Positions 1 through 10,721 are shown, counted from the stretch's first letter. The stretch: 44,736 bases of DNA from Acanthamoeba sp. SK_2022b (GCA_027943245.1 JANDJZ010000403.1:1-44736); one strand, 5' to 3'. Made by a program: numbers and translations. Notes: generated by a model from the letters alone, not told the origin.

Positions 1-327
1 TCGCCCGAGAACAAGCGCATCATCAACCCGGTGACCGTGCCCAACGGCCAGAACTTTGTCGACATCACGGAGTACCTCAACATGCCCCAGTCGGAGGCGG
101 CCAAGAAGCTCGGCATCCCGCCGTCGACCCTCAGCAAGCGGTGGAAGGAGGCCGTGCGCAACCGCAAGTGGCCGTGGCGCGTCGTGTGCAAGCTCGACAA
201 GGAGATCATGACCCTCCTCCACAACGTGCCCCAGGGCGCGCCCATCCCCGAGGAGATCGAAGGCCGACTCGGCTATCTCATGAGAAAGCGTCAGGAGGAG
301 CTCAAGCCCGTCGTCATCCGACTCTGA
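1..327 (+). CDS. RWP-RK domain protein, C-terminal part
   Basis: Frame 1 is open from the window edge to the TGA at 325-327, so the 5' end of the gene lies outside. The translation carries an RWP-RK type DNA-binding helix: a segment reading SEAAKKLGIPPSTLSKRWKE (about residues 31-50 of the visible part), followed by RKWPWR, the family signature in a slightly varied form. RWP-RK proteins are known as transcription factors in plants, algae and amoebae, where they act in nitrogen responses or gamete programmes; the role here is not visible from sequence. The domain sits close to the C-terminus, with only about 35 residues after it. No intron is visible in this part. Confidence is high for the domain and low for any target pathway. 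Confidence 0.85.
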   Translation, partial: SPENKRIINPVTVPNGQNFVDITEYLNMPQSEAAKKLGIPPSTLSKRWKEAVRNRKWPWRVVCKLDKEIMTLLHNVPQGAPIPEEIEGRLGYLMRKRQEELKPVVIRL

Positions 328-860
328 TCCACAACACACACACACAGAGAGAGAAGGAGACCGGAGAGAGCACCAACCCTGTACAGCAACCACACAACAC
401 ACACACTTGCACATCACGCGCCATCGACAACAAGAGGGGGTGAGCGAAGACGACAACTACTACGACGACAACGACCAAGAGGAAAAAGAACGAAGCAAGG
501 CGGGGAGGAGCGCGACGGGGGAGTGCAGCGGCCAGGCAGCGTCTCGTCTCTAAATATTGGAGAGGCGAGGTGCGCTTCGGAACGAGCGAGCCAACGTCAC
601 ATCATCATCGTCAGCATCAGCAGCGACGGCGAACGCGGCTTCTCTTTTTCCCCCCCCCCCCGTCGCGTTGTTGGTGACCACGCAGCACGAATGTAGATAA
701 CCCCACCAACACCCCCTCTCTCTTCCCCCGCTCTGTTCGCCTGTGTGATCACCACGAATAAAACGAAACACGAGTTACCAGCACACAAGAGAGACAGCAG
801 GGCTACGGCGTTGTGGGGTCACCCAGCGCGACGTCACAGCTGGTCATTAAAAGGGAAGGT
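328..860. other. gene-free stretch with simple repeats
   Basis: This holds the presumed 3' UTR of the RWP-RK gene, with CA and GA runs at about 330-360, and then CpG-containing sequence with a run of cytosines at about 650-661. Short open frames on the minus strand (550-788) have no recognisable domain and the composition of low-complexity shadows. No further gene is supported before the tRNA. Confidence 0.5.
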
Positions 861-942
861 CGACGACGGCAGGATTTGAACCTGCGCGGGGAGACCCCAG
901 TAGATTTCTAGTCTACCGCCTTAACCACTCGGCCACGTCGTC
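861..942 (-). tRNA. tRNA-Ser(AGA)
   Basis: The reverse complement folds as a complete cloverleaf. The seven-base acceptor arm GACGACG (942 downward) pairs with CGTCGTC, and the discriminator base is G (861), as in serine tRNAs. The D arm contains TGGCCGAGTGGTTAAGGC. The anticodon stem GTAGA/TCTAC encloses loop CTAGAAA with anticodon AGA (reads UCU, Ser). There is a long variable arm, as expected for class II tRNAs, and a T arm with GGTTCAAATCC. No intron is present. The D and T arm sequences also serve as the internal A and B boxes for RNA polymerase III. Confidence 0.96.
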
Positions 943-949
943 TTAATAC

Positions 950-1620
950 ATGAGCAGAAGAATTTCAGTCATGACTCAGCTACGCATATTGACCTGCAGC
1001 TATTGACCTTAAGCCAAATTGGAGAAGGCACCAGTTACACCTGCAACAGTGACCCATGCACCCAGAGGAGGCTTTTGAATTGTAGCTTGCATAGCCCATG
1101 AAAATATCAACCCACTCCCATACTCACTAAAAGAGAATGCAACTGAGTGTTCATGAAAATAAGTCACTGCCCCTTCTCAAAATGTCTACAGTTTTCAACA
1201 GTCAAATCAGCAGTCATGCAGCTGTAGACATTTAGGACACCTTCCCAGACAGGTGCTGTCTACAGAAAAAGAGTCAGTGTCTCATTTTCCTTAACACTCA
1301 GTTAATTGGAGAGCTTCATTAAGGGCATCTGTTGCAGGGTTGTTTTGAACCATGTCCACATGGGTGAACTTGTGCTCCTCTGCACATTCACCATGCTTGG
1401 TGATATTATGAGGGTGACAAATCCTGGTGGCCCATTGCTCACATTCTCCCCCAACAGATGTTTCCCATTCATGTACAGTCTTGCACCTATATCTTTATGT
1501 CCACTCCAACATATACCTGTAGACCACTATATACTCTTATCACCCTACCTTGTGGCCTCAAACATCCTTGTTCTTTTTAGGCCACAACTACATAAGGGCA
1601 CCTTTTTTTCGTAATCCCCT
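950..1620. repeat. CpG-free AT-richer block upstream of tRNA-Ser
   Basis: No CpG dinucleotide is present in 1021-1600 by eye count, against several per 60 bases in neighbouring genes. It has no convincing coding frame; the 102-codon frame at 1306-1614 shows no domain. A 12-base inverted repeat (AAATGTCTACAG at 1180-1191 and its complement at 1222-1233) is present. Composition matches the other CpG-poor blocks of the window (22422-25430, 31450-33340), so a decayed mobile-element remnant is the likeliest reading. Because the tRNA is on the minus strand, this block lies at its 5' side. Confidence 0.45.
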
Positions 1621-1653
1621 CAATTCTTCGTATCAATAACACAAAACAACAAA

Positions 1654-2572
1654 ATGAAAAGAAGAGACGACTACAGCTATCAGTCCTTGCACATTGCTGC
1701 CTCGCCAATCCCATCATCCCGGAGCCTGCAACACCCAGTTACACACCATCGTCCAGCAGCAGCGGGCAAGGCCAGCAAGGCGTGGGCGGAAGAATGGGTC
1801 GGCGAGCTCACAAAGGCGCTCCCCATGCGCGCGGCCTTCTACCACCACGTCGCCTTCTCCGTGCTTACCTCACAACTGCCTCGCCTCGACTTTGACTTGT
1901 GCGAGCCCATCCCCTCCGGTACCCCTCCTCAGCCCGGACCAAGAACGCCGAATTATGATTATTAATTATTTTCTAATTTTTAAATAAATTGGTCAACAGG
2001 GTTGGGATGGGGCTGCATGGGCGCCTGTGGCGTGCTGGCCTTTGGCTACTCGCTGTTTGTGGAGGGCAATGTGTTCTGGGCCATCTTCAGCCTCATGTTC
2101 TACGCTCTCGTACGTCCACCCTTCCGACCTTGCTCCCGTGGAATGGCCATGGCTTGCTCACACCTTCACACGCACGCCCCAGTTCGCATACGCATCGACG
2201 CCCCAGTTCTTCTCGTGCTACGACGCCATCTACGATCCCGCCGGTACGGCCTCACCCAATGTTGTAGAATAACGCCGCCTCCTCATGCACGAGTCTGCAC
2301 AGTGAGCAAGTACCTCGTGATGGCGCTCCTCGTGGCACTGGGCGCGCTCAAGGCGTTTGTTGGGTGCGTGGTGGCTGGTCCCCGTCTTGGTTCCACGGGG
2401 TCACCCGATGGCGTTGATGTAACAAAGAAGGCCACTGACCAGTGGAAGCTTGGCGTGTGGCCGTAGGGTGTGGAAGTGGTGGCTGAAGCGGCGCGGGAGC
2501 GCGTATGCAGACGACCTGCGCAATCTCAACACACTGGACGACGACCTCGACGTCTTCAAGACCGACATGTGA
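1654..2572 (+). CDS. small multi-pass membrane protein, five exons, function unknown
   Basis: Proposed exons are 1654-1918, 2000-2109, 2183-2243, 2303-2363 and 2467-2572; all junctions are GT-AG and the phases agree, giving 200 residues with a stop at 2570-2572. The start at 1654 is the first ATG of the open frame but is not otherwise confirmed. The middle of the protein has two or three hydrophobic stretches (around GVLAFGYSLFVEG, VFWAIFSLMFYAL and YLVMALLVALGALKAF). A basic segment WKWWLKRR follows the last of them, and the tail is acidic (DDDLDVFKTDM). The N-terminal ~50 residues are polar and Ser/His rich. I do not recognise a family. Placement of a basic patch after the last helix would suggest a cytosolic C-terminus, which is inference. 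Confidence 0.55.
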
Positions 2573-2756
2573 CGCTCGCGCTCGCGCAAGTAAACGAACG
2601 AGGCAATAATTCGGATAAAGCTGCAAATTTCCTTCTCATTTTCTATTTTTTCGAAATAATTGTTTATTTAGGCAACCGTACCCACAACCAAAATGAGCAA
2701 TAATTTGGATAAAAAAGAATCCATTAACTGCAAATATTTTGGATCTTGTGTGGCGG

Positions 2757-5700
2757 ATGCAACACAACGTCGGCAGCAGCAGGCCAGGAGGAGACAACAA
2801 ATGCAGGCTCTGTTCCGCCAAGTTCAATGCTGTTCTTCGCAAGGTGCGTGGTCTGCGTGTGTAAACAAACAAACAAACAAACAACAATAACAACAAAACA
2901 TCTTCCACTGGTAGCGCAAGATGGCTGTAACCTTCTCTCTTCTGTCGTTTTCGTTTTACGTCCGAGCTGACGATCTTCGTGCCCCCCCCCCTCTCTTTCA
3001 CTCTTTTCCGTGCAGCGCCACTGCAAAGTGTGCCGTACGTCCCTCCGCCGCCCGTTCGTACGCTTTCCAGTGCTCTCTTTGTGTTGTTGCCCTTACGTTC
3101 CGTTCTGCTTGTAGGTGATGCCTTCTGCGCCAGTTGCTCCAATTACCGTGTAGCAGTCCCCCGCTTCGGCTACACAAAGGTTCCCTCTCCTCGCCCTCTT
3201 TTTCGCTTATTATTTTTTTTTAAAAAAATTGAATATTTATTTCGTATATTTTTATTTATTCTTCTAACTCCTCCTTGCCCCCGTACCGTTATTGGGCCGT
3301 CGACGCTGTCCAGCCTGTGCGTGTGTGCGCCAACTGCCACATGCGGTTCCTGCTCATCCGCAACGAAATCGACTTCACCTTCCTTTTCGAAGACAAACGC
3401 AGGCGTGGAAGCGAAAGGTAGCCCACCACACACACACACACACACACAGCGCACACACGCGAACGAGCGAGTGTGTGACTCATCTCGCGTTGCGCATGAT
3501 GGCGCCAGCCTCGATTCGGCGCTGTCGCCCCGCGGGAGCCTCTCGGGCAGCGGCTCGACGTTCCTCTCGCCGCGGCGAAGTGTCGACGGAAATGACGGCG
3601 ACGACGACCACCATCACCACCACCACGACAGCGACGACGGCAAGCGCGGCTCGGACGAGGGCTCGGGCCTGTTCAAGCGCAGCGGCAGCAAGAGGCTGCT
3701 GCGTGTGGTCAAGCCCAAGAAGGGCAGCCACCGGGAGTCCAGCGAGTCTGCCGGCGGGGGCTCCCCGCTGTCGAGCTCCGGCAGCGGCGTCTCGCCATCG
3801 CCGCCGTCTTCATCGTCGTCATCCTCATCGCCGCTCCAGTCATCCTCTTCCTCTTCCTCCTTGTCATTGTCGTCGGCATCGTCAACCTCCTCTCCGCCTT
3901 CGCCGTCTTCATCGTCGTCGTCGTCGGCCGGCGCGACTTCGGCGATGGAGTTTGACCTCAAGGAGCGCGACGTGCGCGAGGCGGTCATGAAGCTGCAGCT
4001 GCCCATCTTCTTCATCGAGCGGCGCACCATCGAGGTGGTCCAACGCAAGACGGTCGTCTTCAACGCCGGCGCGCCCGTCCTGCTCTCCGGCCGCCCCTCC
4101 TCTGGTACCCCGCCCGCCTTCTCGCCTTCCTCATTGATGATCACCCCATTCACACACACGCACACACGCACACACGCACACACGCACACACGCACACACG
4201 CACACACGCACGTTACAAACGTGTAGGAGACGGGCTTCACTTGAAGCTGGCCGAGGTGAACATCGCGTTCTGGGTGCTGGGCGGGGAGATGCAGGCGACC
4301 AACCACAAGCGGGCCAGCGTGCGGAAGCCGCGGAGCGGCAAGGGGAGCATGAAGTACGCCGTCATCCTCGACGGCCACGCGGTGGCCGACGACAGGGGTC
4401 CCGATCGCACCGAGGTGGGCAACTCGCATTCTCGGCGTGGTTGTGTGTGTATGGTGTTGTGTGGCTGACCAATGGTAAAATGGCTTTCGTTGTTGTTGTT
4501 GCAGTTGAGCGTTGTGTTCAAGAACATGCAGCTTTTCGATTGGCTGTCCTTTAGTCGCGCGATGCGTGAGCTTACCACCCTCACCACCATCCACCGGTAC
4601 GGCACCTCCCTCTCGCTTCTTTATATTTCGGTTTTGCAATTGTTTTATAAAATTATTATTTTCTTTTACAATTTTAAAAATTATTTTTTTGTAATATGAA
4701 CAGGTCGGAGAACCCCAGCCCTCACGCGCACCCCATGCTGTCCAGCGGTATGTCCCCATTTCTTTCTTTCTTTTTTTAAAATGGAAAACTGTTGCATTTA
4801 TGTATTTAAAAACATACTTTTTCTTATTAATATGCATTTAATTCTTGGCAGATATGGCGTCGTTCTTTGTCCAACTGTTGGGCGTGTGCGTGACCGACGG
4901 CTCCAACGGCCTGCAGATGGGCTTCGTCTTCGAGCCCATGACCAAGGGCTCCCTCCGCAACTGCCTCATCCAGGTATACGCCAAAGCGCCTTTGCTTGCC
5001 CCCCACCGAGATCTGCATCGACGCCGCTGCGGCTTTCCTCACATCACCGCACATGACACACAGTGCCAAGAGGCGCTGAACGAGCCCGAGCTGACCTTTG
5101 AAATCGCGCGACACATCGCCTTGTCCATGTACTCCCCCCACTCCTCTTGCGCCATTCGTTCTTTGTTTCGTTTTTTTTCGCATTTTTGAATCATTTTTTA
5201 AATTTAATCATTTTCCCAAATAAAAATAAAAAATCAAATTCATTTGTGTAGGACGCACCTGCACGACAAGTTCGGATACATCCACGCCAACCTATCGCCC
5301 GAGAACATTCTGGTTCAAACTCCACCTCTCATTTCGTTTTCGTTTTAACAAACACGAAAAACCAAATCGAAACGCCCGTCTCACTTGAAGCGTGGCGTTG
5401 CGCGCTACTCACGTGCCAAGGTCGCCGACAACTGGACGGTGAAGGTCGGCGGATTCGGAAATGCCGTGCGGCCCGAGGGCATTCCCTACGCCGCGCGCTC
5501 CTCGCCCTCTCCCCGCTTCCACCTCGTACCGGCCTCCTTTTTATTTATTTATTTATTTATTTTTTTATTATTTTTTTTGATTGGTGACGATTCGGCTTGG
5601 CCCACTTGTTCACACGACCTGTCGCTGCGCGATTGGTCGGTTGTACACAGGCCCCGGAGGTGCTGAAGCGAGGCGAGTACTCGTTCGCGAGCGACGTCTA

Positions 5701-7599
5701 TTCGTACGGCATGATCCTGGTGGAGCTCACCACCCTCCAGCCGCCCTACAAGCAGGAGCAGTTCAAACAGCTCCGCAAGATCGCCGTCCACGCCGAGGTT
5801 CGTGCCCGCGTGAGGCGCCTCTCCCACAGCGTGACGTCGTGGCTCACTCGCATCGTCGCCGTCGCGCTTTGGATGATGCAGCTGGGCGAAGCGATCGAGT
5901 CGTACGGGCTGCTGCCGGCGTTCGACCAGACCACCGAGATCGGAGCTCTCATCTGCCAGTGCCTGTCGGTGGACCCCAAGGCCAGGTATTCCTGCTCCTC
6001 GCCCCCTTGGCGATCTCTTTCGTTCTGTCGTGGATGAGGTGAGTGTTTCGCGTTCGTTCTTTCTCGGACCTAAAACCAAACGCTGCGTCAAGGCCCAAGT
6101 TTACGGAGATCGTGAAGCGCCTGGACGAGATGAAGGAGTCGTGCATCGCCGAGATGCGGTACAACATGAGCAAGCGGGTGTCGCGCATGCCCAAGAAGAA
6201 GCCCAAGGCGGAGGACCAACAGCAACTCCAGCAGCCCACGCTTCACGTGCGCATCAACGAAGACGACAACACCGTCCAGGAGAAGACGATCGACAACGAC
6301 GCGCCGGATTGCGACGAACGCGAGGAGAAGAAGGAAGACGCACTGGGCGACGAAGAAAAGAAAGAGGAAATCGAAAGAGCGAAAGAGATGGAAAAACGAA
6401 GGAGACAAGGGGAGGAGGCGGAAGCGGAAGCGGAAGCGGAAGCGAAAGCGAAGGCGGCCGAAGAAGAGGAGGAACGGGAGAAGCTGAAGAGAGAAAGCGA
6501 AGAGAAGGAGAGGGAGAAGCTGAAGAGAGAAACCGAGGAGAGGGAGAGGGAGGAGGCCGAGCGCGAGAAGGTGAGGGAGCGCATACGGCAGATGATCCCG
6601 ACGCGCGACGAGAACAAGCTGGCCACCATGGCCAAGGTGGAGCAGCTCAAGGGGCGCGTCCTCTCGTCTCCGCCGTCTTCGCTTTCCTCCTCGTCCTCGT
6701 CGTCTTCGTCATTGTCGACAGAAACGCAGGAGGAGAGGCAGCAGAGGGAGAAGGAGGAGCGGGCTCGGCGGGTCCGCGAGCTGGCCGAGAAGAGGCGGAC
6801 CACGAGGCCGCCGACGACGGCAGCGGCGGCGGCGACTGCGACGGTCGACGAAAAAGACAAGGAGGGAGAGAGGGCGGCAGCCGCAGTGGAACAAGAACAT
6901 GAGGAGAGGGAAAAGGCAGAAGAGGAAGAGCGAAGAAAGAACGAAGATGAAGAGCGAAAGCGAAAGGAAGACGAAGAAGAAGAAGAAAGAGCGAAGAAGG
7001 CGGCAGCGGAGGAGGAGGAGAGGCAGAAGAAGGAAGACGAAGCGGCCGCGGCTGCGCCTGCGGCTGCGGCGACGGGGGTCACGAAAGCGGAAGAGAGCGA
7101 GGAGGAGAGAAAGAGGAGGGAGAGGGACGAACGTATGCTCAAGGTGAAGCAGATCGAGGAGCGCATGAAGAAGCGCTCGTCGTCCTCCGCCTCCGCCTCT
7201 CCCGCTTCCCGCAGCCCGCCCACGAGCAACCCGGCCTCGCGCCGCGCCAGCGTGCGGGCCGCGGTGTCGACACAGACCGGCGCCGGTCATGCCACGTCAT
7301 CATCGCCAATCGCGCGCTCGGCCAGCCTGGGAGCGCAAGCTCCGGACGACGGTGTCGTTGAGTTGGGCGAGCTGCAGGGAGAGAGGAAGCGAGGCCTGAG
7401 CATCACCGAGGCCGAGCGCCAGGCGCGGAAGAACATGGTCAAGGCCGGCAGGGAGCGCCAGGACGACAGCCTCGACGGCAGCGGCGCGACGGCGCTGGCC
7501 AGTGCCGCCGCCGACCTGGGGATCGTGGACGAGGTGGCCCGCATGATCGGCGAGCTGGCCGAACACGACGAGGACATACGACGCCTCAACCTCGTGTAG
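2757..7599 (+). CDS. FYVE zinc finger + TKL-type pseudokinase + long charged-helix protein
   Basis: Proposed exons: 2757-2843, 3016-3034, 3115-3179, 3314-3417, 3509-4104, 4227-4414, 4505-4596, 4704-4747, 4852-4973, 5064-5128, 5252-5312, 5421-5525, 5651-5797, 5882-5985, 6093-7599. Phases agree throughout (1101 residues). Exons 1-4 rebuild a FYVE finger: NKCRLC, then RKRHCKVC, FCASCS, VPRFGY and PVRVCANCH, a membrane PI3P-binding fold by family knowledge. A Ser-rich linker follows. The kinase-like domain spans about residues 300-620. It keeps the VAIK-like lysine (VVFK) and the APE motif, but HRD-x-K reads HANLSPEN and DFG reads GFG, so the catalytic base and metal-binding Asp are both absent: a pseudokinase. 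Residues ~690-960 are an E/K/R/A-rich segment that should form a long coiled coil or single helix. The start at 2757 is tentative because an upstream exon may exist. Confidence 0.8.
4151..4212. repeat. CA-rich microsatellite inside an intron
   Basis: An eight-base unit (CACACACG) is repeated about seven times in the intron 4105-4226 of the FYVE-pseudokinase gene. A shorter CA run lies in the preceding intron at 3425-3449. Both explain long spurious His/Thr and Val/Cys frames on the two strands. Confidence 0.8.
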
Positions 7600-8018
7600 C
7601 AACACCGAATACGGCTGTGCGGGAGAACAAAAAAAACAATAAAAAAACAATAAAAACTAAAAAAGATAAAGAAAAAATTGTTGTGCCACGCCGTGGCCGA
7701 GGTGAATGTTGACAGTCACATTGGTGATCTTGAAAAACCAACGACTTCCCTCGCCGAACACACGACTTTGACCACCGGTGGGTGTGGTCGAGGGAGGTGG
7801 AGGTGGATCGCTAAGATACACCCTGCGAGGTGAGCCGTTGCACAGGCCATTGGTTTGCGAGTTTTAAACACGCCACGCTACCAATCACCTGCAACGGACC
7901 AGGCGGCGAGGCAGGTACAAATTGGCACTGTCGAGGTGCTCCAACCTCATCCCTACCTGCTCACCACCGAAGCAAGACTCCACTCCACGAACAACAACAA
8001 CCACGAACAACAAGCGAG
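7600..8018 (+). promoter_or_regulatory. intergenic 3' end signals and upstream region of the secreted-protein gene
   Basis: Several AATAAA-like signals at 7635-7665 follow the stop of the pseudokinase gene. From 7693 to 8018 the sequence is shared, with small changes, with 21992-22322 ahead of the truncated second copy of the secreted-protein gene, so the promoter and leader of 8019-9026 were duplicated with it. The leader just before the ATG is rich in AAC/CAA and free of upstream ATG in the last 60 bases. No clear TATA box is assigned. Confidence 0.45.
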
Positions 8019-9026
8019 ATGAAGTTGAGCAACAAGCTGACGCTGGCCATCCTGTGCCTGGGTCTCCTGGCAGTCCTCGCTCTGGCTGACAAAGCTTCTT
8101 CGGCCTTTGACCACCGGGGCGGCGGCGGCGCCGGCGGCGAGGAGAAGGAGGATGCCAAGTGCCACTGGAAGTGCGTCAAGGTGTGCCACAACAAGCCGTG
8201 CCACTCGACCACCACCGAGAAGTGCACCACTCAGCCCGCCACAACGACTCCCTGCCACTCGACCACCACCGAGAAGTGTGCCACCACGACGGAGAAGTGC
8301 TCGACCACCACGCCGTGCCGCTCGACCACCACCGACAAGTGCGCCACCACGACGGAGAAGTGTTCAACCACTACTCCTTGTCACAAAACCACCGTCAAGT
8401 GCGCCACCACGACGGAGAAGTGCTCGACCACCACGCCGTGCCGCTCGACCACCACCGAGAAGCCCTGCCTCGAGCCCCTGAAGAATCTGTTCCAAGGGTT
8501 GGACACGATCAAGGACACAGTCAAGGACACGCTCAAGGACACGGTCAAGGGCACGCTTAAGCTCACAGACAAGATCACGGACAAGCTCACCGACACGGTC
8601 AAGGACACTCTTAAGCTCACGGACAAGCTCACTGACACGGTCACGGACACCCTCGAGGACACGGTCAAGGACACGGACAAGCTCACGGACAAGCTCACTG
8701 ACACGGTCACGGACACGCTCAAGGACACGGTCAAGATCACCGACAAGCTCACGGATACTGTCACGGACACGCTCCAGGACACGGTCAAGATCACAGACAA
8801 GCTCACCGACACGGTCACGGACACGCTCAAGGACACGGTCAAGCTCACGGACAAGCTCACTGACACGGTCACGGACACGCTCAAGGACACGGGCAAGATC
8901 ACCGACAAGCTCACGGAAACCGTCAAGGACACCCTCAAGGACACGCTCAAGGACACGCTCAAGGGCACGCTTAAGATTACTGACAAGCTCACGGACAAGC
9001 TCACGGGCAAGGACAAGAAGTACTAG
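8019..9026 (+). CDS. secreted protein with Cys/Thr repeats and 18-residue amphipathic repeats
   Basis: A single-exon frame of 335 residues. The N-terminus has a textbook signal peptide (KLSNKLTLAILCLGLLAVLA, cleavage probably after ALA). Residues ~47-155 are a Cys-rich mucin-like part built from short units such as STTTEKC, TTTPC and CHSTTT, likely disulphide-bonded and heavily O-glycosylated (inference). Residues ~165-335 are tandem repeats of DTVTDTLKDTVKITDKLT with small variations, rich in Thr/Asp/Lys with Val/Leu/Ile at regular spacing. This resembles LEA-like or apolipoprotein-like amphipathic helices but is not a member I can name. The ATG at 8019 is chosen over the upstream in-frame start at 7830 because the signal peptide begins there and the duplicate copy conserves the same start. 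A cell-surface, cyst-wall or lipid-binding role is possible but unproved. Confidence 0.75.
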   Translation: MKLSNKLTLAILCLGLLAVLALADKASSAFDHRGGGGAGGEEKEDAKCHWKCVKVCHNKPCHSTTTEKCTTQPATTTPCHSTTTEKCATTTEKCSTTTPCRSTTTDKCATTTEKCSTTTPCHKTTVKCATTTEKCSTTTPCRSTTTEKPCLEPLKNLFQGLDTIKDTVKDTLKDTVKGTLKLTDKITDKLTDTVKDTLKLTDKLTDTVTDTLEDTVKDTDKLTDKLTDTVTDTLKDTVKITDKLTDTVTDTLQDTVKITDKLTDTVTDTLKDTVKLTDKLTDTVTDTLKDTGKITDKLTETVKDTLKDTLKDTLKGTLKITDKLTDKLTGKDKKY

Positions 9027-9190
9027 CGGGCCAATACTTGCGAGGGATTTTTAGCAGTTTCCCAAACCTTATCTTTGGAAACGTTCACCTTTTGATGGTG
9101 GGAACTGCCATATAAAGAGACTACTGGCACTACGTCAGTGTTCATAGATAAGTAAGCCGAACTACTTTTCGTTTGAGTCCGAACGATGTG
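9027..9190. other. 3' flank of the secreted-protein gene, no gene seen
   Basis: A short AT-richer flank. I see no domain, tRNA or repeat in it beyond a possible TATAAA-like motif at about 9110. Confidence 0.3.
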
Positions 9191-9995
9191 CGCGCACACA
9201 CCCCAAAGGTCAAGATGCAGTGCGGGAGACGAGTGGACGTGCCAGAACACTTCCAGTCCTTACCTGACGACGAAAGACGACGACACCCCCACGCACCTGG
9301 GGGTTGGCCTTGCGGTGATCTTACTTGGCCTCGCAGAATCAGAAGCTGAATGGCTACCACCATGGGACGCCCATTTCGCTGAGCATCTGGAGGCCATCAT
9401 CCGCGAGTTCCGCGCCAACCGTGGTCGGGTGGGAGGGCAAGTTCGGGTTCACATCATATACAAGTACGTGTCCCACAGTGGGCTGTCTTTGTGGGCAAGC
9501 CCATGTGCCTTACCGTCGCTCATTGAATGTTGATTCTCCGCAGACCCAGCAAGCCAAAAAGCTCGCAACGCACGGTATTGGAGCCCACGGGCAGAATCGA
9601 GGTGGCGCTGAGCCGGTAGCCCTTGTAGTCTACTCTCACAATCACACCGATCGGCCTTCTTCAGAGGGAATACACGAGGTTACAGCTGAGAGGGAGGGGG
9701 AGGGCAGCGTACCGATGCCGGTCATCAACGGGAAATGGAGGGTCTTGGGGAAGCGCGGGTTGAGCGGTAGTTGATGTAGGCAGTGAGGCCCTTAATCTCA
9801 TGCTGCGTGGCCTTCATCGCGAACTAGGTGCCGCCGTAGAGCTTCGCCGAATCGAGGGCGAACTTGAACGGAATGCCGTGCTGTACTTGGCGCCGCCCGT
9901 AAACATCGAAGCGGCGTCGCTGGAAGCCACGCAGGATGCTGTCGCCCCACGGTATCGCGCCTCAAAGAGCCCGTGGCGACTGTGACTCTCTCACC
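9190..9995 (-). pseudogene. decayed fragment resembling the CLU (clustered mitochondria) central domain
   Basis: On the minus strand, conserved-looking pieces appear in three different frames. Going down from about 9990: FKFALDSAKLYGG, an in-frame stop, then FAMKATQHEIKGLTAYINY, a frame change, then LNPRFPKTLHFPLMTGIG, an apparent intron, then VIVRVDYKGYRLSATSILPV (about 9650-9560). Further on, PTTVGAELADDGLQMLSEMG can be read at about 9430-9370. The order and the DYKGYRL / LPV core resemble CLU-domain proteins, which bind mRNAs for mitochondrial proteins; this is memory of the family pattern, not a search. The stop and frame changes make it a pseudogene unless the assembly is faulty here. 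Confidence 0.35.
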
Positions 9996-10017
9996 CATTC
10001 GCCCCCCTCATCACAGC

Positions 10018-10721
10018 CGTTGGTCTCCCTCTTCAGCGCCAAGAAAGCCGAGCGGCACGCCGAGCGATCGTTCGCCAGCATTAAGAACATCAAGAGATCT
10101 ACATGACGCGTGTACGACCCGTGCTGAGCCCTTGTAGTCCATGTGTGTCGTTTATTATTTCAAATTGTTAGAGTACGTGCAGGTCACGCCAGGAAGTCGA
10201 ACGCTTGCTACATTCTGCTCAAGCTGACCTCCCTGCTCGGCATGCTCGCCGGAGTCGTGAAGGAGCGCCTGCCCGAGTACAGACGCGAGGGTGAAGATAA
10301 GGAGGGCGATATCCATCAAAGGCGTTTGGCCGAACGACAATTCCCGGTGGCATCCTGGATGTCGACAAATATTGACCAGGCAGGAGGTATTCTCCCCCAG
10401 TGAGCCCGCGCACTACAGTACTTTTCTCTGGTGGTGCAGGCCAACCCTTTCAATCAGGACCTGGAGAAGAATCACAAGGCCTTCATCGAGCAGCGCGTTC
10501 AGCAGATCAACGCGAATGGCGCGCTTGCCTCGGGGCACGGCAATGGCGCTGGACTCGCCACGAGCACTGGCCCGGCGGCCTCGCGAGCCTCCACCCACTC
10601 TCCGAAGAGGCGGTCGACCAAAAACAGAAAAGCTAATTCAAACTTTTTAATTAATAAGTCGCGGGAAACATCTAACAGAACAAGTTCGGAAGAACTGGGT
10701 GACGTCGGAGTTCGGACCTGA
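10018..10721 (+). pseudogene. unassigned gene fragments, possibly remnants of one gene
   Basis: Exon-like pieces on the plus strand follow CAG acceptors: one around 10019-10105 (LFSAKKAERHAERSF...), one around 10190-10400 (NACYILLKLTSLLGMLAGVV...), and one from 10440 (ANPFNQDLEKNHKAFIEQRV...). The last ends in a Ser/Thr/Arg-rich tail. No start codon, signal peptide or complete domain connects them, and I cannot name a family. They lie between a CLU-like remnant and the receptor pseudogene, in a region that looks generally decayed. Confidence 0.25.

Noticed and set aside
3600..3632. Run of histidine codons resembling an affinity tag
   Set aside because: It sits in a natural low-complexity Asp/His/Ser linker with CAC/CAT codons and normal surroundings; no vector sequence is near.
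3614..4837. 407-codon minus-strand frame with acidic and Val/Cys runs
   Set aside because: It is the complement of the Ser-rich linker exon and the CA microsatellite of the FYVE-pseudokinase gene; the exons on the plus strand join in phase and give recognisable domains.
6243..7229. 328-codon Ser/Phe-rich minus-strand frame
   Set aside because: A shadow of the E/K/R-rich coding exon on the plus strand; GAG/AAG codons read as CTC/CTT on the other strand.
8381..9016. 211-codon Val/Ser repeat frame on the minus strand
   Set aside because: A shadow of the 54-base tandem repeats of the secreted protein, with no start context or signal peptide.
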